Shown piece by piece: positions 52,801 through 62,890 of a DNA stretch of 64,000 nucleotides. Position numbers and translations under genes: made by a program. Origin of the DNA: Solenopsis invicta. Lineage: Eukaryota > Arthropoda > Insecta > Hymenoptera > Formicidae. Positions within the stretch are counted from its first letter, which is position 1. Each line of letters starts with the position of its first letter. The DNA lies in contig NC_052666.1 in the NCBI RefSeq assembly GCF_016802725.1, positions 10,078,875 through 10,142,874 on the forward strand, in the 5' to 3' direction. The notes beneath the pieces are model-generated. The model was given only the letters and a program-made list of their open reading frames with translations. It was not told where the DNA came from and did not search any database.

Positions 52801-53083
52801 TTATATTATACATATCTAATACATACATAAAAAACAATTACTTACGTGCTCTTCCTACAAGATCAACAGGATAATTGGGCCACCCTTCTTCAGGCAAATC
52901 GCAATTTTTAACCATCTCTATTAATTTATTTGCTTTGTCCTTATTATAAGGTGGCGGCATAAATTTACATAGTAAAGTATCACTCGCTTCATTGCAATGA
53001 AGCCACGTTGCAGGTACTATATCTATTTCTTTCATCTTCTTCGTATTTAGAAATACAACTAACCTATACTTGTGTGTCTCCAT
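49810..53083 (-). CDS. DUF4806-domain protein of element D, six exons, intact
   Basis: Exons (minus): 53083-52846, 52391-52188, 51380-51057, 50941-50670, 50371-50206, 49952-49810. All introns have GT..AG and phases agree; total 1,347 bp, 448 aa. The start at 53083 (METHKYRLVV) is chosen by alignment with the element-C copy. Residues 1-80: VPATWLHCNEASD and KFMPPPYNKDKANKLIEMV, the usual N-terminus of DUF4806 proteins. Exon 3 is very Lys-rich (likely nuclear and DNA-binding). Exons 4-6: coiled coil, FEALDEKLSLDENFRQKI, VGQILRMFLSQDLAIKFTTI, SVKAVLNNAKDW, the DUF4806 core. Function unknown; candidate accessory transposition factor. Starts 419 bp after the transposase stop on the same strand. 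Confidence 0.78.
50445..52181. repeat. ~690-bp inverted duplication placing an antisense exon copy in an intron
   Basis: 50445-51147 (intron 4, exon 4, intron 3 and the end of exon 3) recurs reverse-complemented at 51490-52181, entirely inside intron 2. Similarity is high (for example TCTTCCGTCCAAGATAAAGT against TCTTCCCTCCAAGATAAAGT), but the antisense copy has stops and indels. The right arm ends 6 bp before the exon 2 splice donor. The pre-mRNA could form a long hairpin. Confidence 0.9.
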
Positions 53084-53501
53084 TTGATTTACGGTTATCC
53101 ACAAATCCACAAAATCACGTTAATCAAACTTGATTTACAAGTTGTCTTACAAATATTCAGTTTTAAATTATACTGGAAATATGGCACTAGTGCTGCACGC
53201 ACATACACACAGAGACGTAGGCGACTAAGCCGTTTCTCCAACGTGTCTTTTCCTGTACAGACTTGTGCAGGACAAATGAATGTTGTGATGTCGCTGAACA
53301 CCGCGCCACGCGTATCATCGTTCCGCGATACACAAATTCAAATGTCTCTAATTATATGTCGCGTTATAAAATATTCTATTATACTACATCTAGTATTGTT
53401 ATATATATATATTAACTTTTTAAATTAATTTTAATTTAATTTTAATTTTTATGTTTAATGATAATATATGTAATATCTAAATAGTTTATAGTTACAATTA
53501 T
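53084..53501 (-). promoter_or_regulatory. intergenic spacer, candidate promoter of the DUF4806 gene
   Basis: 418 bp between the transposase stop and the DUF4806 start, the only room for a separate promoter. The right part is AT-rich; the left part (53190-53340) is GC-richer with GTACAGACTTGTGCAGGAC. No TATA box stands out. Separate transcription against alternative splicing from one transcript cannot be decided. Confidence 0.3.
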
Positions 53502-55670
53502 TTATGTGTGAAGTAAAGGCATTACATAAATTTTTTCTTCCGTTTCATTACTAATATTAAATTGTACCATTTTTTGTTGAACGTCACTTAGCATGTAAAT
53601 TACAATATCATTATGTCTTTTAGAAACACGCCACATTTTCATAATTTCAGCATTGCATGGATATACATAAAGCGGTTTATTCTTTTTTAAAATTATTCCT
53701 GTTATTTTTATTGATTGTAGGTTTTTTTCATTTACCGATATATATATGTTATTAATTTCTAATATTTTATTATTATTTAATAATACTGTGTTATTTGGAG
53801 GTTTAGTTGTTAAAATTGTGTTTTTAAATTGTATTTTTACCACAGGTATGTTACCGAAATTATCAGGACGTAATTGTCTTAATATTTGTATTATAGGTGG
53901 TATTGTAGGTTGTTTAATGTTGACAAACAATTCGTTCCATCGGTGACATAATTGCTCCAAAGGTTTGTTACCATGGCGTATAAGTTTTTTTATTTTCCCT
54001 AATGTATTTTCAAATAAATAAGCCGTGATATTTGACATAGGACAGTTCATATATTTTACGTCATCAGCAAGGTGGATAAGATTGTGCATATTCCCTGTTA
54101 GACATTGTTTTCCATATAATTTAGGAGCAATTGCAACAAATTTTTTAAGTAAAAACTTTGCGTGTTCATTTTTTTGTATAGCAAGAGTTCTGGATGATAA
54201 TAATCTACAGCCAACATGAAGAAGTAAAAAATGTTTGTAAATGTTTTTAGACAATATTTTTTTGAAAATGATTGGGCCGGCATATAATAATATAAATTGA
54301 AATTCTGTAGCTTTAAATCTATTAATTTCTGTTAATGATCTCGTTGTCCGTTGAAATTCAGTTGGTATCTGTCGTTGAAGCTGAATTAATAACAAAGATA
54401 ACTGGTTTTTCGTATTATTACTTATTCTTACGGTCTTTACATTACCACTCAACCAATACTCAAATAATTTCTTCATGACACCCAGAAAAACTAAATGCAT
54501 TGGATCCAATAAGAACTGACGTATTAGATCAAGAGCAGGATTATTAATATAAATTAATGGAGAAACTCCTTTGTGATGTTCCTTATTACTTTGAGCACGG
54601 AAAGACGTATCTGTTCGTAATTCATTATTTTTAATGGGATAAATAACACGACCATACTTCCGTTTTCCCCGTACTGTGCACCGTTCACATGCAAAATAAC
54701 CTCCGTGACCTATAATGCACTTTAAAAATGCACGTGCAGGTCTGTCACAAATGAATGCTTTAATTGAGAACTCAAATAATCGGCCATCTATAATAACTCC
54801 TCTTTCTTGCAATATATTAACTTCCTCGATAAATTTTTCTAAATATTTCTCCACGTCGCCAGGTTTTTGATTTCCACAATAAAATGCAACTGGAAACGGT
54901 TTATACACCGGTAGATCATGAATTATTTGACACAGAATAGGCCACAGTTGTTTAGAGCTTGATTTAAACAAGGGTAATCCATCCACATTTACAAGCAGCT
55001 CAATAGTATTAACTTCGTGTAAATCAGGATTAAAATATTTTAAAAGATTATTATAAATTCCCAGATAAACAAATTTACCATCATTGTTTTCATCAAATGT
55101 CTGTATGTCATAATTTTTGTTTCTAGTGCTTAAAAATGTTTTTGCAGTTTTAGGCAACATTGGATAGTCCCGTCTTAAAATGTTTAATAATAATTCGAGA
55201 CGTGTATGAGATATTGGTGGATGAAGTAGAGCCCATTGACGAATTGCTTCTGTAGTATCAAAATGTTCATCATCATTTTCTTCATCTATCTGTATTTCTA
55301 TGTCATCATCGTTATCTGAATCATGACTCTCTACTAATAAGTTTTCTTCGTTCAGTTCTTCATGCATTAATTCTTCACCATTATTTAATTCTTCGTCATT
55401 ACTTGATTCCTCGTCATTACTTGATTCCTCGTCATTATTTGATTCTTCATTATTATTTAATTTTTCATCATTGTTTGATTTTTCATCAATTTGCTCAAAT
55501 TCCTCACATTCTGAGTAAACTTCTTCTTCCTCAGTATCCTTACAGCGCGAATGAGTTTGTACTTCCAGTTGCTGATGGGAAAATGAAGTACTTGGCACAT
55601 CACTTTTTGCTTCGCGGAATCTTTTTACTCTTAAGCGTGTCAGCTCGCGAGTTGCCTTTCTTTTATCCAT
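53502..55670 (-). CDS. family-B DDE-type transposase of element D, intronless, intact
   Basis: 722 aa from ATG 55670 (MDKRKATRELTRLRVKRF), chosen because it aligns with the start of the related gene at 26025; the frame is open 29 codons further upstream. Residues 45-135 are acidic repeats (NNDEES, SNDEES, NDEELNNGEE). The catalytic region has LLVNVDGLPLF (Asp230), FICDRPARAFLK (Asp309), zinc pair Cys328/Cys331 in YFACERC, LLDPMHLVFLGVMKKL (Asp389), GNMHNLIHLADDV, and the end VMPLLHT. Best family guess is Transposase_21/EnSpm-like. It would bind the element ends and cut. No disablement seen. The related gene at 26025 has two N-terminal introns absent here. Confidence 0.82.
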   Translation of the reverse strand: MDKRKATRELTRLRVKRFREAKSDVPSTSFSHQQLEVQTHSRCKDTEEEEVYSECEEFEQIDEKSNNDEKLNNNEESNNDEESSNDEESSNDEELNNGEELMHEELNEENLLVESHDSDNDDDIEIQIDEENDDEHFDTTEAIRQWALLHPPISHTRLELLLNILRRDYPMLPKTAKTFLSTRNKNYDIQTFDENNDGKFVYLGIYNNLLKYFNPDLHEVNTIELLVNVDGLPLFKSSSKQLWPILCQIIHDLPVYKPFPVAFYCGNQKPGDVEKYLEKFIEEVNILQERGVIIDGRLFEFSIKAFICDRPARAFLKCIIGHGGYFACERCTVRGKRKYGRVIYPIKNNELRTDTSFRAQSNKEHHKGVSPLIYINNPALDLIRQFLLDPMHLVFLGVMKKLFEYWLSGNVKTVRISNNTKNQLSLLLIQLQRQIPTEFQRTTRSLTEINRFKATEFQFILLYAGPIIFKKILSKNIYKHFLLLHVGCRLLSSRTLAIQKNEHAKFLLKKFVAIAPKLYGKQCLTGNMHNLIHLADDVKYMNCPMSNITAYLFENTLGKIKKLIRHGNKPLEQLCHRWNELFVNIKQPTIPPIIQILRQLRPDNFGNIPVVKIQFKNTILTTKPPNNTVLLNNNKILEINNIYISVNEKNLQSIKITGIILKKNKPLYVYPCNAEIMKMWRVSKRHNDIVIYMLSDVQQKMVQFNISNETEEKIYVMPLLHT

Positions 55671-56488
55671 GCAGATTGCTACGAAAAAAATGAAAAGTAG
55701 AAACATTATATTATCTCGTAGTTCACCAAAACTCACAAATGCAACACTGAAGAGCATTCTAAAATGCGTTATTAAAAAAGTTAAAAATCGAAAAGAACCG
55801 GCTGACTACAAAATGATTTAAATATATTTGATGACTGTCAAATTCTTTCAAACATTTTTGTGTACATCATCGTTTAGAGCGTTACAATAGGACGATTAAC
55901 ATTGTTTTCGTATCAACAATTTCAATATTTTCTAATAAGAAACTTTTAACAAACAGACCTATATAAAATATTATACATAAGATTTAAGAAAATATACAAA
56001 ATTTATGTGTAAAATATTCTACATATATGTATATAAGATCTAACATTATTCAATAACATTTCTATTATTATATGAAACTTGAAAATGGATATGAAACAAA
56101 TTATATTATAAAGTAAATAGTAATAGTAAATAGCAATAAAATAAATTAAATGAAAAATTTTTAATTGTGTGATTAATTTTAAACAAACATATAATAAAAA
56201 TACTATAAATAAGTACAAATAATGTATAATAAAAATTATACAAGACATTGAAATATAAAAATATAATTAAAAAATAAGAATTTTTATATATTCTTTTTAC
56301 ACACACGCGTGTGCACACACGTACACACATCAATTTGTGTATGCATGTGTAAAAAAGATATATAAAAATTCTTTTTATCTCTTTATATTTTAATATGTCT
56401 TTTATAACTTTTATAACTTTTACTATAGATTATTTATATTTATTTGTGCATATTATTTTTATAAGTTTTATATTATTAATTTATAGTT

Positions 56489-56522
<34 letters not shown>

Positions 56523-56649
56523 TTGTGATGTGTGTACGCGTGCGTGCCCGCGTAAGTACGTTCTTGAGTGTGTGCATGCGTGCTGTGAATGTAAGGTTAA
56601 ATGAGATTAATGATCCTCGTTAAAACTTAATTAAGGTAAACCACAATAG
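55671..56649. other. AT-rich 5' region of the element D transposase
   Basis: No gene. Includes the probable transposase promoter, CA-rich microsatellites at 56300-56330 and 56490-56520, and CG-alternating sequence around 56530-56580. Confidence 0.4.
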
Positions 56650-56921
56650 GTAAAGTAAGTAAGAATCCCGACAGGGACCTGATCAACATAACCTTATTAG
56701 GAAAAGAAAGTAAGAATCCTGACAAGGACCTGATCAACATAACCTTACTGAATAATACACTAGGTTAGGTACATAAAAGTCCTAATGTGGATCTAATCAG
56801 TATAACCTTACAAAGGTCTTCCTTATTTAGTTCTTGTCAGGACATTGTAAGGTGTAACCTGATGAGGATTACCCGTCATTTACCTTATTAGGTCCTTATA
56901 CAAATCAGGAATACCTTATCA
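56650..56921. repeat. right subterminal repeats of element D
   Basis: Recurring GGACCTGATCAACATAACC (56676, 56727), AACCTTATTAGG and AATCC(T/C)GACA(A/G)GG words. Together with 48797-49030 they form the repeat-rich ends expected of CACTA-like elements. Confidence 0.65.
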
Positions 56922-56936
56922 AAATTTCTAGTCGGG

Positions 56937-57215
56937 TCATAGCGCTGACTAGATCGGACAGAAGGCCGTACCTTCTCCACTGTTGAGGAGGTACGCCTTG
57001 GGCGGAATCAGCGGCGGAGTAGTTGCCCGACTGACCCGTCCGGGGCTTAAGATGCGGAGGTGCGAACCTAGGGCTGAGGCCCGTCGCACCCCCAAAGCAT
57101 CCCGATTCGGGCGGCCGGGGCATCCCCGTTTGGGCGGCCGGGCGTTAACGTGGATAAGCGCCCGCGTCAGATGGTGAGTTGCGCCGCCTTTGTCTACCAT
57201 GTCTACTCAGCCCGT
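56937..57215. other. GC-rich block of unknown origin
   Basis: About 270 bp, far richer in GC than its surroundings. Contains a hairpin GTACCTTCTC/GAGGAGGTAC and repeated GGGCGGCCGGG. It could be an end fragment of a non-LTR retrotransposon or another old insertion. Open frames across it on both strands are unconvincing. Confidence 0.35.
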
Positions 57216-57345
57216 AATTCGCTAATTTTATCCTCTTATAATTCAAAAAGTAAGCGTCGGACAAAATTTTCGTATAGGAAAAATCGTCTCAGAATTTATC
57301 CGAGAATACGTCTTTACAGAGACACATGGGTCGTTCTGAATCACC

Positions 57346-57350
<5 letters not shown>

Positions 57351-57393
<43 letters not shown>
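57351..57393. repeat. (TA)n microsatellite
   Basis: About 43 bp of TA dinucleotide, at the edge of an AT-rich stretch. Confidence 0.95.
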
Positions 57394-57398
<5 letters not shown>

Positions 57399-57598
57399 TC
57401 CGTGATTATAAATAAATAAAAGTGAGTCAACATTTTTTTAATTATTATATATTGTATATAATTGTACCATTTTTAATTTGTATACGAAATATTATTTACT
57501 AGAAAATACAATTAAAAACGTCAATTTATTTGTTTTTAATATTAACAACAAAAGAGCATTCATTAATTTATATTTTTTTTTAATACAATATTTATGAA

Positions 57599-58455
57599 AA
57601 AAAATTTCTCGTCCCGAGATATCGAACTTGGAACCTCCAGCATACTAGTCACGTATCTTTTAACACAAGGTACAACTAACTTGACAAGCCTTCTTTCGTA
57701 AGGATATAGGTGGTAAAAATATTTTGTTTTTTCAAAAATGCCCGAATTCTATTGCGGTAAATGTACGAATGAATATTACAATCCTATAAATTTTTATAAA
57801 ATCGATAACCAGGGACCGAATTCCTTTTGTTAGCACAATATTGCAAAATTTTCATACCATGGACGATATGGTTCGACGAATCGACATCAGAAATCGTGTG
57901 TTCAGCTGTAACTAAAGAAAAGGAGACAGATCGAGATATAGGAAGAAGATAGATCGAGAAAGAAAGAAAACGCTTGATAGAAAAGAAGACATAAAAATTT
58001 ACGCTTGCCGATTTCTCTCGGCTGACGCTGATGCACTTCTGTCGTCATTTTTAACCGTTCTGTTTCCCTTTCGACGTATCCTTTTCCTTCGTCTCGATCT
58101 GTCACCTTTTCTGTAATTACATACGACTAAATACACAAATTCTAATATCAATTTGTCGGACCGTGTTGTACATAAAACAAAAATGTAGCAATATTGCGCT
58201 AATGAGAAAAACTCGACTATCAAATTTATAAACATTTATAGAATTGAAATATTCATTCATTCATACATTTATTCATACATTTACCACAGTAGAATTCGGG
58301 CATTCTTGAAAAAACAATAAAATATTTTGACCATCAATATAAGTATCTTTATGATGAAAGAATTGTCAAGTTCATTACATAGCTTGTGTAAATGGATGCG
58401 TGACTACTATGCTAAAGGTTCCCAATTCGATCCCTCAGGACGAGAAAAAAATTCG
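57599..58455. repeat. inverted repeat element with ~180-200-bp arms carrying tRNA-like box B
   Basis: Left arm 57599-57775 and right arm 58250-58455 are diverged reverse complements: GCCCGAATTCTATTGCGGTA against TACCACAGTAGAATTCGGGC, and the outer ends TCTCGTCC against GGACGAGA. In both arms, reading outward, there is a box-B-like word in the context AGGTTCC(C/A)A(A/G)TTCGAT. Inner sequence is non-coding. Possibly two tRNA-derived short repeats in opposite orientation, or one fold-back transposon. Confidence 0.6.
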
Positions 58456-59408
58456 GTATAAAAAAAATATTAATCATTTGTATAACAAATATATGTTTTG
58501 TGTTCTTAAGAAATTTCCATTGAATTAATAGTAGAATATTTTTGAATTTGTTAATTTATCGATAAACGTAAAAATCAAACAAATTTTATTTTTTAAAAAC
58601 AGCGTTTTTCCGGTTTTATATTTTATTTTTCATATTATTTATTATAAATATTCTTCTAAAACTTATTTTATTAGTTAGAGAAAACTTTAGCAATCCAGAA
58701 ATATCAAATATGGTAAAGGAATACATGAAATAATTAATTTATTGATAAAATAACCTTAGATGATAGATGTAGCAATCAGGGCTACACTGTAAAGCAAAGG
58801 AAAAGTTAAATATAACATAAATTGACACAGGAAAATTTTTTTGTTGAAACATAGTACCATTTAGGTTTTGCAGAAACCATAAAAATTAGAAGCGCACATA
58901 CACCCACAAATAACGCCTTTTTTATCTTTTTTTACAAAGCAACAATTTTGCAATTATTATTAATGTAATAATATAATATAATGTAATAATATACTACATG
59001 AGACATTTTATAGTATGTAATAAAATTTTGCGAAAGATCTTTGTACGAGATTTTTAGACTACTTCATAATTTCATTTTCTTTTTCTAATAAATAATAATA
59101 TATGTAGGTTTCGCCAATGGTTTTGTATTCAGAAAATATGTGAGATTCAAATTTGTTTATTTTAGGAATGCATTACGCTGGCTTTAAGGAATAAATTTTC
59201 TTTGTTGCAATATAATAATAACAAAATACATTTTAAAATAAAATATAAATGATACACATACCTCCAAACAATATACCAATGCATCTGAATGCATATATTA
59301 TTTTTCCTTGTAGACTACCATAAAACTTTATAACGAATGTCTTATAACTCATTGACAAACAGCATATGTGTACATAAAATAACTTGTAAATATAAAATAA
59401 ATAACCCT
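58456..59408. other. AT-rich non-coding DNA
   Basis: No gene. 58840-58960 is related to the CACTTGGGTT repeat family of 37975-39490 (ACCATTTAGGTTTTGCAGAA, then a CGCACATACACCCACAAAT box and T-rich tail). Confidence 0.4.
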
Positions 59409-59831
59409 TTAAAGCTGTTCTACAATGAGTTGCAAACGCTCCGTTGCCAGTTGCAAAAAATGGCAACTAGCGCTATTTCCGGTGGCAACAGGTTGTCGTG
59501 ATTGGCGCAAACGAGAGTTGGCCAAGTTTTAACTTTGGTGACATCAACTGGCGATCGCACCACCTTAACTCATAAAGTGAATTGAAAGAGCGTGGCAGAG
59601 CGCGGCGAGAATTACGAGAAATGTGATTAGTGATACAATTTTTGGTAGTGATACTTGAACGTCTGGTGCTCACATAACTCGCATAATCAAACTTTCAATT
59701 TGCATCATTTGACAATCTCGACATTGAAATGTGGATCACGTGTTGAAATAATTCACAACTTATAAATGGCAACTAGTCACTCGCGATTTTGTGCAACTAC
59801 GCGTTTCAACTCATTGTAGACCAGCCTTTAA
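59409..59831. mobile_element. TTAA-flanked MITE (piggyBac-like target)
   Basis: TTAA at 59409-59412 and 59828-59831 flank a 415-bp element with ~27-bp inverted ends: AGCTGTTCTACAATGAGTTG and, inverted on the right, AGGCTGGTCTACAATGAGTTG-like sequence. No transposase. TTAA duplication and short TIRs are typical of piggyBac-mobilised non-autonomous elements. Confidence 0.75.
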
Positions 59832-60439
59832 GTAAGTCTTAAACGTCGGTTCCATTGAAATAAAATTTTTTCTTCATAATATGTTCTAAATTATTGATAT
59901 ATGACTCACCTCCGATACTAATGAATTGGGCAGAAGAAAAGTGTCGCTCTGCCCTGCACACAAAAATTTTAATTGAGTGTTTAGATTTAAGTTCAAGTTA
60001 AGGTTCATGTTTAAATTCAGGTTAAAAAGCTATCATATGTGTACAGAAATGTGGTTTCACTTAATAAAAGAAGAAACAGAATACTGTTCTTACCTCCTAT
60101 ATTATCTTGCAGAATAATTGCTCTGCCCCGCGAAACGAAATATCAAACGTAGCACAAAGCGAGAAACACCAAACACACTTACATAGCTACATACTAGTTG
60201 GCGCGAAACGCAATCCCACCACTTGATCCATCTAACCATGTGATGCATCATGGCCGTGGGCATTTTAGCCGTACGATGCGTATAACATATAATGGATACG
60301 TGACAGGTTTCTTAACCTATCGCGTGGACAACCATGCATAAGTACGGTCGTTAGTGCCGTGTGATGGTACGTCTTCGTGATCTCTCAACAAGGACAACAT
60401 ACTTCAAGGACTCTTTTGAAAACAGCACAAAGTGTCAGT
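59832..60439. other. unassigned sequence
   Basis: Nothing nameable. On the minus strand two similar GGGCAGAGC...GGAG|GT(A/G)AG words (about 59900-59945 and 60093-60135) look like short exons with splice donors, but no reading frame or partner exon supports a gene. Confidence 0.3.
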
Positions 60440-60842
60440 AGTGAAAATGGTGATAGTGACGGTCGATGAACGGAAACGACGTGTGGTAACGATGACGATG
60501 TGACGGCGACGACGGCGGCGACTGCGGCAGCGACGGCGGTGACGACGGCGATGGAACGGCGACGAGCGGCGAACGTCGAACGGCGGTGACGCAGCGACGG
60601 CACGACGACGGCGACTGTAGCCCGAGCAGCGGCGGCGGCGGCGAGGAAGACAGAGACGGAGGAGGCAAAAGCGACGGCGACGGCGACGACGGCGGCGGCG
60701 ACGCGACACTGCACACGCTAACGACGGCGACAGCGGTGTCGGCGGTGACGGCGGTGACGACGGCGGCGGCGGCGGCGACGACGACTGCGGCGGCGACGGC
60801 GACGACGGTGACGGCGACGGTGACGACGACGACGGTGAACAC
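60440..60842. repeat. GAC/GGC trinucleotide low-complexity tract
   Basis: About 400 bp composed mostly of GACGGC, GACGAC and GGCGGC triplets, CpG-rich and strongly purine-skewed on the plus strand. Overlapping frames on both strands are compositional. Confidence 0.9.
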
Positions 60843-61235
60843 ATAGCGTATTTGTTTATATTTAATATAACGTAATTATCTTGATCTACATTATATATGT
60901 TATTATTATACATACATTATATCTTACCATTATATTTGGTGCTTATTGGAAATGTTAAATTTTGTCATAATACTTTACAATTTTTATTGTTTTTATTATT
61001 ATTTTGATTCTTTTGATGTTTCGTATAAATAAAACAGAAGATTAAAATTAAAAGTTATAAAAATTGGATGTTTACTGTGGTTATTTAAAGGTAGGAATAG
61101 AGGATTATAGATTAAATTGTGGGATCGATTCTTTTAAAATTTGGTGATCCTAAAAATGTGCTACTTAATGATAATGTTGAATTTTTAATATTAAGAATTA
61201 TTTTAATGGTTTTCGTTATAAATAATAATATAAGC

Positions 61236-61280
<45 letters not shown>

Positions 61281-61997
61281 GTAGTATATAACGATGGAAT
61301 CATTTTATGTATTTGCCTCACTAATCAAAACAGGAGTATGAATCGTAAACTAGTAATGGTCTCAGTTGTCGATTAAAATTGACATACTACATGAGCCACT
61401 ACTCATATCGATTGTGCAGCAAGAAAAAGTTGAGGATGGAGATGATCAGTGCAACTCAAGAATGGCTCAATGTACAATGGGACAAGATAAAACTGAGGAG
61501 AGAATAGATTACGGCACATAAAGTAAAGGAGGAAGAGGATGTAGAAAGGGTAAGGTCTGGAAAGATTTGGAAATTTTTTTTGAGATAATTTAAAGACTCT
61601 AATAAGTAATTTATTCAAAATTCAATAAAATCTGTTATGTAATTATCACAGTTGTATTTTTCTGTATTTCTAAAAAAAAGAAATCTTTGCAATTACTTTT
61701 TCAGAAAATTAGGAGCACTCACAAGTTGTCAGCACCTTATTATCACAGTCATTCGATTTTATTTGTGGCTAGAATATTGAAAACACTGGTATATATTCAC
61801 ACAGACGACAATTGTAATAATTCTATAGAGACAATTTGGAGCAACTCTCGTAACTGTGGATCTTTTCTAAACTGGAAAGAGAACTTTGCTGAAGATATAT
61901 GTATATGGGCTACACGAAACGAAAAGAATTAGTGGATCACAAGGGCAAAAAGTAAGAGGCAGGGAATTATTTATTTATGACCGACAAGACGTTGGAT
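60843..61997. other. AT-rich DNA with a (TA)n tract
   Basis: TA dinucleotide at 61225-61270. A plus-strand frame at 61687-61932 (81 aa) resembles nothing I know. No supported gene. Confidence 0.35.
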
Positions 61998-62507
61998 CAG
62001 TTGGATCTTAAATTCTTTGACAATGGTAAATTATTATGTTTGGTCTTCTAATTATTTTAAGAAGTTCTCCAATTTTTTTTACACAAGATATTGTTTCTTT
62101 TATTTTAAATAACTTTAAAATAGTTTATGGGAAGAAGTGTTTGAAGTAATTTTATTAAAAAGTAAATTTTTTCATTTTATTTAAACGAAATATATATGAG
62201 GATATATAAAGTAAAAGTTACAAGACTTCTTTTTATTTTTTGAAAGCTAGAGAACTTTTTAAAATCGGACTTTGATTCTATAAGATATTTTAAATTGATA
62301 TTGCGTATCAACTTTGATCACACAGGTGATGCTGTAAAGGTAGATGACAGAGTTTGTTCCAAAACTTAGACGATGATGAGGACAACCCAGACTATGATTC
62401 ATGATATCCCGGATGATAGTGCTTAAACAGTTGGATCTTACATTCTTAGACGATGGCAAATTATTACGTTTCGTCTTCTAATTATTATTTTAAGGAGTTG
62501 TCCAATT
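61998..62507. repeat. ~78-bp direct repeat, two copies
   Basis: CAGTTGGATCTTAAATTC.. to ..GAAGTTCTCCAATT (61998-62073) recurs as CAGTTGGATCTTACATTC.. to ..GGAGTTGTCCAATT (62428-62507), same orientation, 430 bp apart, about 85-90% alike. Confidence 0.7.
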
Positions 62508-62540
62508 ATTTTTTTGGAACATTATTAAAAGAAATATATA

Positions 62541-62890
62541 TCGTTCAAGTTCTCGAAAATTAAAAGTAGATATTTTATTATATTATATATTTTATATATT
62601 TTAACGACTTGTGCGACTTTTATTGCGATATCTAGAGGCGCGGTCGCGTCTTGCCTAGTCCACGCTTTAGCGAGACCGACCCTCTTCTACGCTACTTACT
62701 TTACTTTAAATAAAATCAAGCGATTTAGAGCTAATTAAAAATAGCTCGTTCAAGTTTTCGAAAAATAAATGTAGATATTTTATTAATTATAATATTTTAT
62801 TATTATAATTTGAACGACTTGTGCGACTTTTCTTGCGGTATATTTATTTTCAATAAAATTAAGCACTTCATTCTCGAAAAGTAATGCAGA
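62541..62890. repeat. ~100-bp direct repeats
   Basis: CGTTCAAGTTCTCGAAAA.. through AACGACTTGTGCGACTTTTA at 62541-62635 is repeated at 62748-62845, and a short third piece (TTCTCGAAAAGTAATGCAGA) is at 62871. A GC-richer 60-bp insert (GGCGCGGTCGCGTCTTGCC) lies between the first two. Confidence 0.65.

Larger units (their letters stand above)
48782..56936 (-). mobile_element. element D: two-gene DNA transposon (transposase + DUF4806), apparently intact genes
   Basis: 8,155 bp bounded by CCCGACTAGAAATTT (48782-48796) and its exact reverse complement (56922-56936), with TC on both outer sides as a possible 2-bp duplication. Subterminal zones at both ends are packed with short repeats of the AAGGTCCTGATAAGG type. 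Inside, on the minus strand, are a 722-aa family-B transposase (55670-53502) and a six-exon 448-aa DUF4806 gene (53083-49810), neither with a disabling mutation. Two-gene coding with subterminal repeats parallels plant CACTA/EnSpm elements (TnpD, TnpA); that parallel is inferred. A small MITE (49359-49528) and a captured exon (49572-49761) lie downstream of the DUF4806 stop. Confidence 0.7.

Noticed and set aside
59900..60135. Minus-strand exon pair with splice donors
   Set aside because: Only short donor-like words; no acceptor, frame or product could be supported.
60385..60913. Ser/Pro- and Ala/Val-rich frames of 86-169 aa in the trinucleotide tract
   Set aside because: Low-complexity composition keeps several frames open on both strands.
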